Part shown: positions 5,597-10,726 of the stretch, in pieces
Layout of the letters: each line of letters opens with the position of its first letter
Numbering within the stretch: position 1 is the first letter of the stretch
From: an uncultured Gammaproteobacteria bacterium
GTDB taxonomy: Bacteria > Pseudomonadota > Gammaproteobacteria > Arenicellales > Poriferihabitantaceae
Direction of reading: 5' to 3'
Length of the DNA stretch: 10,726 nt
Assembly (NCBI GenBank): GCA_938021685.1
Contig: CALIFM010000251.1
Location: forward strand, 1 to 10,726
Made by a program: the position numbers and the translations under genes
Notes under the pieces: model-generated
What the model was told of the DNA's origin: nothing
Seen by the model: the letters and a program-made list of their open reading frames with translations, nothing else
The model's database searches: none

Positions 5597-7069
5597 CTAC
5601 TGAAAAATGTAGCCCACGATAGTCAGCACAATGGTGTAAGGAAACGCCATTTTAACCATGGTCATATAACCTAACCGAATCGCTGGCGCCAAGGCCGAAG
5701 TAAGCAAGAACAAGAAGGCTGCTTGTCCATTAGGCGTGGCCACCGATGGCAAGTTAGTACCCGTATTGATAGCAATAGCCAAGGTATCAAAATGATCGCG
5801 ACTGATGGTACCCGCATCAAAGGCGGCCCGCACTTCATTAATGTAGACCGTGGCCACAAACACGTTGTCGGATATCGCTGACAACAAACCGTTGGCCAAG
5901 AAGAACGCGCCAGCTTGGTCAGCCTCTGGCATGCGCAACACCGCTTCGATCACGGGGCTAAACAAGTGCAAGTCGTGGATCATGCCCACCACCACAAAGA
6001 AAATACACAACAGGGAAACAAACGGCAGCGATTCTTCAAACGCATGGCCAATTTGTGCTTCCTCTTTTATGCCCATCATCGCGGTGACCAGCACCAGCAA
6101 GCACAAACCCAACAAGCCCACTTCCATGATATGAAAGGCCAAACCAAAAATAAGAATCACCCCAGAGATACCTTGCACCCACAACCCATAAACATCGCTT
6201 TGGGTACGCTTGGCATCCTCGTGCTCTAAATAGCGAAAAATAATCTCGCGCACTTGCGGATTCAGCTTGGTGCCAAAGCCAAACCAGCCGGTGAGCTCTA
6301 GTGCTACACAAGTGATAAAACCTGCAATCACCGCTGGAATGGTGACGTGAGCCATTTGTGCCGCAAACTCAACAAAATCCCAACCCATTTTCTCCGCGAT
6401 CAATAAGTTTTGCGGCTCGCCTACCATGGTACATACACCGCCCAGTGCGGTACCGACCGCACCGTGCATCACCAAGCTGCGAATAAATGAGCGAAATTCC
6501 TCTAGCATCTCACCACCCATTTTAGGGCCGTCTGCCTCTCCGTCATCAGTATAGTCTTTGTCTTGCGAGGAATGCACTTTTTCATACACACCATACAAGG
6601 CCACAAATACCGTGATCAGCACCGCCGTTACCGTGAGTGCATCCAAAAAGGCCGACAAAAATGCGGCAGAAAACGAGAACAATAATGATAGCTGCCACTT
6701 ACTTTCCACCTTCATCATTAACTTGGCAAAAATAAACACCAGCAGGGGCTTCATGAAATAAATGAAACTGACCATAAAGATCAATAAGGCAAGCACACCG
6801 AGGTTAGCCTGAATCTCATGCCAGACCGTTTCGGGCGAGGTCAGCCCCAGTAATAAGATGGCCAAGGCTAAAACACCGCCGCTTTGTAAGGGATAGCATT
6901 TAAGCGCCATCGCCAAAGTGAGGATAAACATCGCAATGAACAACCAGCCCACCACCGTGGTACCTGCGATTAATTTAATCGGCCAAGCCAGCACCAAAAA
7001 GCCCAAGATGGCTATTTTGAACCAGTCAGGGCTGTTGCCTAAGAAGTTTTTATACGCGATGGATAACAT
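5597..7069 (-). CDS. nhaB: Na+/H+ antiporter NhaB
   Basis: A 490-residue polytopic inner-membrane protein with about a dozen hydrophobic segments. It can be followed alongside E. coli NhaB from the first residues (YKNFLGNSPDWFK, 6-18) through LAMALKCYPL (52-61), AAFLSAFLDALTV (135-147), GTALGGVCTMVGEPQNL, LSAISDNVFVATVYINE and NTGTNLPSVATPNGQAAFLF. Asp143 in FLDALTV corresponds to the Asp147 shown to be important in E. coli. The protein exports Na+ in exchange for H+, helping salt and pH homeostasis. It is about 20 residues shorter than the E. coli protein, mainly at the C-terminus, which lacks the final extension. No strong ribosome binding site is visible; the start is supported by homology. 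It is probably a single gene, or the first gene ahead of the HAD phosphatase. Confidence 0.95.
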   Translation of the reverse strand: MLSIAYKNFLGNSPDWFKIAILGFLVLAWPIKLIAGTTVVGWLFIAMFILTLAMALKCYPLQSGGVLALAILLLGLTSPETVWHEIQANLGVLALLIFMVSFIYFMKPLLVFIFAKLMMKVESKWQLSLLFSFSAAFLSAFLDALTVTAVLITVFVALYGVYEKVHSSQDKDYTDDGEADGPKMGGEMLEEFRSFIRSLVMHGAVGTALGGVCTMVGEPQNLLIAEKMGWDFVEFAAQMAHVTIPAVIAGFITCVALELTGWFGFGTKLNPQVREIIFRYLEHEDAKRTQSDVYGLWVQGISGVILIFGLAFHIMEVGLLGLCLLVLVTAMMGIKEEAQIGHAFEESLPFVSLLCIFFVVVGMIHDLHLFSPVIEAVLRMPEADQAGAFFLANGLLSAISDNVFVATVYINEVRAAFDAGTISRDHFDTLAIAINTGTNLPSVATPNGQAAFLFLLTSALAPAIRLGYMTMVKMAFPYTIVLTIVGYIFQ

Positions 7070-7197
7070 AATTTATTTGTAAAATAGTGAAACCTGAGAA
7101 CTATAAAACCAAGCTAAATAGCGCACAGCGCTTGTATTTATTTAGCATAGTTATTTAACGGGCTATTCTACTGTTTTTTACCGTCCTGCGGCAGCAA

Positions 7198-7221
7198 TTT
7201 GCAATCAAAATCGTTTGCAAT
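7198..7221. repeat. Direct repeat TTTGCAAT x2 upstream of nhaB
   Basis: TTTGCAAT occurs at 7198-7205 and again at 7214-7221, a 16-base period or about one and a half helical turns, roughly 130-150 bases before the nhaB start. It may be a regulator binding site. No good -35/-10 pair could be placed with it. Confidence 0.2.
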
Positions 7222-7279
7222 TGGTGTTTTAATTATTTGCGATAATTGCCTTCACGAGCATTGCACTCAAGCACATAGC

Positions 7280-7305
7280 AAAAAAGGCAGCTCACGCTGC
7301 CTTTT
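7280..7305 (-). terminator. Rho-independent terminator of arsM
   Basis: On the minus strand the stem AAAAGGCAGC, loop GTGA and GCTGCCTTTT is followed by a total of six T residues (plus-strand A-run 7280-7285). The 10-bp perfect stem and U-tract make it a strong terminator 29 bases beyond the arsM stop. The symmetrical A/T flanks could also stop transcripts coming from the left. Confidence 0.85.
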
Positions 7306-7333
7306 AGGGTGTCTTTTTATACTTGATTTTATC

Positions 7334-8392
7334 TTAGCAGCACGTGTTATTAGCTACGCTCTCATCCACTAACTCTCCATAAGGTAGCAAATCGCCACAG
7401 CCTTCAAAGATGCCGAAGTGGGTTTCCATATCACCATAGAAGTCAAAATGCGACGCAAAACGGCTTTCTTTGAGCATAGAGTAAGTATTGCCACACACCG
7501 GGAACATTTTCCCTTTTTGGATGAAATGATGCTTGTCTAATAAATACGCCTGCTCTTGAGTGGCAATGCCACCTTTATAAACCACTGCTTGGCCATAATC
7601 TTCACACGCTGGCTCAAGACCCTCAATCTTAAACAGGCGATACGTGGCTGAAAAAAAGTTGATGTGGCCAATGCGCTGCTCAATCTCTGGGTTTTCAATC
7701 GCCATCGGACGGTCTTCCACCAAACGCGGGTCGGCAAAGCCGCATTGCTTCGCCAAATTTTCAAAGTCGTTCCAATACAACGCACCCGATAAGCATTCGC
7801 CGTACAGCACCGGGTCATTTACCAACGCAGTCGGCACGCGACGATCGGCGTAGACATCCGAAAAATAAAATTCACCGCCGGGCTTGAGCACTCGGTGCAC
7901 TTCGCGCAGCACCGCGTTTTTGTCGGTGGACAAATTAATTACGCAGTTAGAGATAACAATATCAAAGCTGTTGTCGGCCAAACCCAGCTCATCCAGCTTT
8001 TCGATGTAACCTTTTTTAAACTCGACGTTGGATTTGGCATAACCAAACTTTTTGCGATGCCAGTCGATATGCTCATTGGCCACGGCCAACTGCTCATCAG
8101 TCATGTCCACGCCGAGCACAAAGCCGTCCTCACCTACTAACTGTGCCAACATATAGCAATCACGCCCCGAGCCCGAGCCCAAATCCAAAATGCGCATGCC
8201 CTTAAGCTTTTCTGGCGCTACTAAGCCACAGCCATAATACTTCGCGGCCACTTCATCATGGATATTGGCCAAAGCCGCTTTTAAAAACTCGGGCGTCTCA
8301 CCAATAGTACAGCAGGCATTGGTTTGTAAGTCGCTGCTGCTTTGTAAAAATTCACCGTAATATTGCTTAACATCATTGGTGCTAATGTTCAT
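7334..8392 (-). CDS. arsM: Arsenite S-adenosylmethionine methyltransferase ArsM
   Basis: A 352-residue cytosolic class I methyltransferase. The ATG at 8392 (MNISTNDVKQYYGEFL) is preferred over one 84 bases upstream because the extra 28 residues are non-conserved and lie across the likely TATAAT box. The SAM pocket is ILDLGSGSGRDCY (68-80) plus GVDMTDEQL (94-102). The four cysteines known from algal CmArsM (44, 72, 174, 224) have spaced counterparts here: Cys27 (ACCTIGETP), Cys55 (YYGCG), Cys150 (SNCVINLS) and Cys200 (YGECLSGALY), with 28 residues between the first two and 50 between the last two, as in that enzyme. It converts As(III) to mono-, di- and trimethylated species. The protein ends in Cys-Cys, a possible extra metalloid ligand. 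No arsR, arsB/Acr3 or arsC is nearby. It is monocistronic, with its own terminator, and divergent from the ibpA-like gene. Confidence 0.92.
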   Translation of the reverse strand: MNISTNDVKQYYGEFLQSSSDLQTNACCTIGETPEFLKAALANIHDEVAAKYYGCGLVAPEKLKGMRILDLGSGSGRDCYMLAQLVGEDGFVLGVDMTDEQLAVANEHIDWHRKKFGYAKSNVEFKKGYIEKLDELGLADNSFDIVISNCVINLSTDKNAVLREVHRVLKPGGEFYFSDVYADRRVPTALVNDPVLYGECLSGALYWNDFENLAKQCGFADPRLVEDRPMAIENPEIEQRIGHINFFSATYRLFKIEGLEPACEDYGQAVVYKGGIATQEQAYLLDKHHFIQKGKMFPVCGNTYSMLKESRFASHFDFYGDMETHFGIFEGCGDLLPYGELVDESVANNTCC

Positions 8393-8423
8393 AAGTATTA
8401 TCTCGTTTAACTTTATGGGAATT

Positions 8424-8429
8424 ATTATA
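8424..8429 (-). promoter_or_regulatory. Candidate arsM -10 box
   Basis: A perfect TATAAT on the minus strand lies 32 bases before the preferred arsM start. The matching -35 region is poor (CAAAAC at 17-base spacing), so expression may depend on an activator. No long dyad typical of an ArsR operator was recognised. Confidence 0.4.
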
Positions 8430-8560
8430 ATGACGGGGCGCCTGTTGTTTTGCTGTTTTTCAGACCACTGTAGCAATAATAAGTTTAATTTGGCATCTCA
8501 ATTATTCGTAAACTAAAAATATAAATCATTCGCTTTCTTCAAAAAAACAAGCATCAACAT

Positions 8561-8588
8561 CTTGAAATTGGACAAAGCCTCCGCAAAT
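8561..8588 (+). promoter_or_regulatory. Sigma-32 (heat-shock) promoter of the ibpA-like gene
   Basis: CTTGAAA (8561-8567) is an exact match to the sigma-32 -35 box. After a 13-base spacer, CCGCAAAT (8581-8588) matches five of the seven fixed positions of the -10 box CCCCATNT. Transcription would start near 8595, giving a leader of about 107 bases. A second CTTGAAA at 8594-8600 has no suitable -10 partner. Confidence 0.7.
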
Positions 8589-8596
8589 TAAGCCTT

Positions 8597-8702
8597 GAAA
8601 GCAGGGTCTCTTGGAGAACTGCCTTCATTAAACCGAAAGCCTTTGTGCGCCTAAGCGGCATCGTGCTTTTAAATTTTATTGCTTCTTTAGGAGAATACGA
8701 TT
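8597..8702 (+). ncRNA. ROSE-like RNA thermometer in the ibpA leader
   Basis: The leader folds into successive imperfect hairpins. Hairpin one starts at the predicted transcript start: GAA-A-GCAG-GG-TCTC pairs with GAGA-A-CTGC-C-TTC (8597-8626). Hairpin two is AAAGC/GCTTT (8636-8669) enclosing TGCGC/GC-G-GCA with a bulged G (8646-8660). In the last, TTGCT (8679-8683) faces the Shine-Dalgarno AGGAG (8689-8693) across a 5-base loop. The UUGCU-to-AGGA pairing with a G opposite a G is the diagnostic core of ROSE elements, which hide the ribosome site of small heat shock genes until the temperature rises. Folding was done by eye. Confidence 0.6.
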
Positions 8703-9194
8703 ATGACAACCATTGATTTAACCCCCCTTTACCGCAGCAGTGTTGGTTACGACCGTTTTGGCGCTTTAGTGAACGCCGCCATGCGCTCTGAAAAAACCAG
8801 CCCCGGTTACCCGCCTTATAACATCGTTGATTTAAAAGACGACAAGTACGCCATCACCCTTGCGGTAGCTGGCTTTACCGAAGGCGAGCTGAACATTGAA
8901 CTTGAAAAAGGCGTGCTGACGGTGAGTGGTAAAAAAGAAACCAACAGTGACGATACGCATTACCTTTATCAAGGCATTGCAACGCGCTCGTTTGAACGTA
9001 AATTTAACCTTGCAGACCACATTGAAGTGGTGGGCGCTGACCTACGTGATGGTATGTTAACTGTTAGTTTGCTACGCGAAGTGCCAGAAAAAATGAAGCC
9101 ACGCACCATTGCAATTGGCGGTGCTGAAGTGCTGGAACACAAGCCCAGCAAGCCAAAGAAAGTGGCCAGAAAAAGCAAGGCTAAAGCAGCTTAA
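8703..9194 (+). CDS. ibpA: Small heat shock protein, Hsp20/IbpA family
   Basis: A 163-residue alpha-crystallin protein. The start MTTIDLTPLYRSSVGYDRF is collinear with E. coli IbpA (MRNFDLSPLYRSAIGFDRL). It continues with GYPPYNIVDL (35-44), VAGFTEGEL (55-63), YLYQGIATRSFERKFNLAD (87-105) and GADLRDGMLTVSL (111-123). The C-terminal I-x-I anchor is present as TIAI (135-138). IbpA-type proteins are ATP-independent holdases that bind unfolding proteins in large oligomers and pass them to DnaK and ClpB. Unlike E. coli IbpA (137 residues), it carries a tail of about 23 residues rich in Lys/Arg (142-163, with KPSKPKKVARKSKAKAA). AGGAG nine bases before the ATG is the ribosome site, occluded by the leader fold. 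Heat regulation by sigma-32 and a thermometer is inferred. Confidence 0.93.
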   Translation: MTTIDLTPLYRSSVGYDRFGALVNAAMRSEKTSPGYPPYNIVDLKDDKYAITLAVAGFTEGELNIELEKGVLTVSGKKETNSDDTHYLYQGIATRSFERKFNLADHIEVVGADLRDGMLTVSLLREVPEKMKPRTIAIGGAEVLEHKPSKPKKVARKSKAKAA

Positions 9195-9235
9195 GTTCTG
9201 TATTTACTTGTCTTAGCTCACTAAGCTAAGCACTT

Positions 9236-9262
9236 AAAAGGCAGCCATTGGCTGCCTTTTTT
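9236..9262 (+). terminator. Rho-independent terminator of the ibpA-like gene
   Basis: AAAAGGCAGCC, loop ATT and GGCTGCCTTTT with further T residues give an 11-bp perfect stem and U-tract 41 bases after the stop codon. A 7-bp inverted repeat CTTAGCT/AGCTAAG (9212-9230) sits just before it and may form a second small hairpin at the mRNA end. Confidence 0.9.
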
Positions 9263-9381
9263 ATTGTTTCTCTTCCAAGCAGCAAATGTTGGCTGGGGCA
9301 AGTAATAGAGCACCACTCCCTACAGTAGCACCAACGACAATAGGCATTCCACTTAGGCGTGGTTTGCTTTTTGCTTAGAGA
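9263..9381 (+). other. Stretch between two terminators; possible small RNA or 30-codon ORF
   Basis: This segment is bounded by the ibpA terminator and a second terminator on the same strand. It contains a 30-codon ORF (ATG 9286 to TAG 9376-9378, product starting MLAGASNRAPLPTV) that stops three bases before the second hairpin begins. The ORF has no ribosome binding site, and I found no convincing promoter. It could be a small RNA gene, a micro-ORF or just tandem termination. Confidence 0.2.
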
Positions 9382-9413
9382 AGGGGCAGCAGTCAGCTGC
9401 CCTTATTTTATTG
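9382..9413 (+). terminator. Second rho-independent terminator
   Basis: GGGCAGC, loop AGTCA and GCTGCCC (stem 9384-9402, extended by A-T and G-T pairs to 9382-9404) are followed by TTATTTTATT. The T-tract is interrupted by A, but the GC-rich stem makes termination likely. No long gene lies between it and the previous terminator on this strand. Confidence 0.7.
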
Positions 9414-9466
9414 CCTACCCAACCCAAAGTTTATTTACACCTAATTTCAATCTTAAGCTAACAATC

Positions 9467-9555
9467 ATTAGTCTTATTTAAGATACCTTTTGTCTTATAT
9501 AAATATCCGATCAAATTAAAATAATTCAATCATGCGTTTTAAATAAGTGTATAAT
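9467..9555 (+). promoter_or_regulatory. AT-rich promoter region of the secreted-protein gene
   Basis: TATAAT at 9550-9555 is a perfect -10 box about 98 bases before the start codon. The best -35 upstream (TTCAAT, 19-base spacing) is weak. A direct repeat GTCTTAT about 25 bases apart, near 9472 and 9493, with AT-rich flanks could be a regulator site. Together these suggest a separately controlled transcript with a leader of about 90 bases. Confidence 0.45.
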
Positions 9556-9652
9556 CGCCGTCTAGTTGGGCAGCACAAAAAATGGACTTCATTTGTAACT
9601 CTAATAAACACCCAATCATAAAGAAGCACTTACTTAATTATTATTTAGAGAC

Positions 9653-10315
9653 ATGAACGAAATTAACAAAACTTCAACCAATGAAGCTCGTAGAGGGTTA
9701 TTAAAAAAAGCCGCTTGGTCCGCACCTGTAGTCGCAGCTGTTAGCTTACCGCAACACGCCCAAGCTACCGAAGTTCAAGACCCTACCCTCCTAGAAGAAG
9801 AGACCACTCCAGGCGGCCCTCAACAGGATACCACTACGCCATTTGTTCAAGCAAAAATTTACTTTGAAAAGGGAAACTGCTACCACCCCGGCGACCCAGA
9901 GGATCCTGACGCAGCAAACCGAGTGTCTAGAAGTATTTATTGGTTCTACAATTTTTCAGAGGATGTAGACATTGATATTATTTCCATTACTTCACCTTTT
10001 GTTCCTGTTCCTGGAACGTCTATGGAGCTCCATTATCCAGGAGTTCCCTACGATGCCTTAACATCCAGTGTAGCTACTGGTGAACTTGTAGCTCCGGCTA
10101 GTGATACTACAGTTTTCACTTCAGGCTCTCCGATAAATGTAACTATACCCGCTAATCAATTGTTTACGATGCAGCTTTATGCATCTAATGCCGACAACAC
10201 CGACCCCAATGAAATTAATCTTGCAGGCATGGTTATTGAAACAGGTTGCTGCGGCAACTTCGTATTTGATTCTGCTCCTGAAGGGACTACTATACTTACT
10301 AGCGCCCCTATTTAA
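9653..10315 (+). CDS. Tat-type secreted protein of unknown function
   Basis: A 220-residue protein. The N-terminus has a twin-arginine signal: RRGLLKK (13-19), a moderately hydrophobic core AAWSAPVVAAVSLP (20-33) and a likely signal peptidase site after HAQA (38). Tat export implies that the protein folds, and perhaps forms disulfides or binds a cofactor, before crossing the inner membrane. The mature part begins with an acidic Pro/Thr-rich linker (39-63), then alternating short hydrophobic strands suggesting a beta-sandwich. It has only three cysteines, Cys76 (GNCYHPGDPEDPD) and Cys199-Cys200 (ETGCCGNF), a possible disulfide or metal site. I do not recognise a named family; the RRxLLKKAAWSAPVV signal resembles that of other uncharacterised secreted proteins in marine Gammaproteobacteria. 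AGAG lies close to the ATG as a weak ribosome site. It has its own promoter and terminator and no operon partners. Confidence 0.8.
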   Translation: MNEINKTSTNEARRGLLKKAAWSAPVVAAVSLPQHAQATEVQDPTLLEEETTPGGPQQDTTTPFVQAKIYFEKGNCYHPGDPEDPDAANRVSRSIYWFYNFSEDVDIDIISITSPFVPVPGTSMELHYPGVPYDALTSSVATGELVAPASDTTVFTSGSPINVTIPANQLFTMQLYASNADNTDPNEINLAGMVIETGCCGNFVFDSAPEGTTILTSAPI

Positions 10316-10411
10316 TCAGCCTTTAAGCAAAGGGCGAGATAAATGCCTAAGCTAAATTGTATAAAGCATCACTAAATTGATCGGGGCTTAAGTTGAAAAG
10401 GTCAGTGATAG

Positions 10412-10440
10412 AAAAGGGCAGCTGTTGACTGTCCTTTTTT
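10412..10440 (+). terminator. Rho-independent terminator of the secreted-protein gene
   Basis: AAAAGGGCAG pairs with CTGTCCTTTT (10 bp, one G-T wobble) across a 7-base loop and ends in six T residues, 96 bases after the stop codon. Confidence 0.85.
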
Positions 10441-10726
10441 ATTGCTTGGTCCCTACTTATGTAAACCAAGTGTGGGCCATTGATATAACGAACTTTACAA
10501 CGCAGCAGGGCTTACGGTATATGGTCCACCTGAAATATGGAATGCTTATTTCAATAAGCAATAACAAGTATCTATAACAATCTGGCAATCTAAGAAATTG
10601 CGCGCAGCCTCAAACTTTTTTGGTATAGTTATATTGTTATTTTTTGATTGAATGTTTGTTTTGCCAATCAATCAACAACAGCAAGAAGCAAAGCACCCAC
10701 CTGAATTTAATTAGTGTTAAAAGAGA
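10441..10726. other. Non-coding right flank, AT-rich, with a 7-bp inverted repeat
   Basis: No ORF longer than about 20 codons was found on a check of both strands. TTGATTG (10644-10650) and CAATCAA (10665-10671) form a perfect inverted repeat 14 bases apart, near TATAGT/TATATT boxes around 10624-10635. This is probably the control region of a gene starting beyond the window. Confidence 0.3.

Noticed and set aside
8393..8476. Upstream ATG that would extend arsM to 380 residues
   Set aside because: The 28 extra residues are not ArsM-like, and the start would lie upstream of the TATAAT box at 8424-8429. The ATG at 8392 begins the conserved region.
9286..9378. 30-codon ORF between the two terminators as a protein gene
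   Set aside because: No ribosome binding site or promoter and no recognisable protein pattern. It is kept only as part of the possible small-RNA segment.
1..10726. CRISPR array, tRNA or rRNA genes, phage or toxin-antitoxin cassette
   Set aside because: No regularly spaced repeats, cloverleaf-like segments, rRNA-like sequence or recognisable phage/TA proteins were found reading both strands. The small ORF pair is too uncertain to be called a TA system.

Overview
The window looks like a piece of a gammaproteobacterial chromosome, probably from a marine or aquatic species. The evidence is an NhaB-type sodium/proton antiporter (a family found mainly in Gammaproteobacteria), an IbpA-like small heat shock protein, moderate GC content and dense, short intergenic spacing. 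I cannot name the genus. There are no tRNA or rRNA genes and no CRISPR array. The replicon type cannot be told from this window.

Left part (1-2980, minus strand): the start of an envelope-polysaccharide operon, transcribed right to left as asparagine-synthetase-type amidotransferase, then hexapeptide-repeat acyltransferase, then the first 85 codons of a YbhN/UPF0104 membrane protein that runs off the window. Gaps of 14 and 32 bases suggest co-transcription.

Middle-left (2981-4276): a region without long genes. It holds two tandem small minus-strand ORFs (39 and 42 codons), the truncated start of a SRAP/YedK DNA-protein crosslink protein, and two fused 3' fragments of IS3-family insertion sequences. 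The terminal repeat of the first IS butts directly against internal coding sequence of the second. This is a scar of past transposition.

Middle (4277-7333): a GNAT acetyltransferase (plus strand) converges on a HAD phosphatase and nhaB (minus strand), which are separated by a 12-bp-stem hairpin. Right-middle (7270-9262): an arsenite methyltransferase (arsM, minus strand, with its own terminator) is divergent from an ibpA-like gene. The latter has a good sigma-32 promoter and a roughly 107-base leader that folds like a ROSE RNA thermometer.

Right end (9263-10726): a short stretch between two terminators, then a monocistronic Tat-type secreted protein of unknown function with its own promoter and terminator, then a non-coding flank. 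Several terminators share a GGCAGC/GCTGCC-type stem, and three are followed by TTATTG. Apart from the polysaccharide operon, the genes look like independent one-gene units for stress and homeostasis (heat, arsenic, sodium/pH, housecleaning phosphatase). I see no clear multi-gene novel system. The most unusual material is the small-ORF/IS scar region, the ibpA leader and the secreted orphan.
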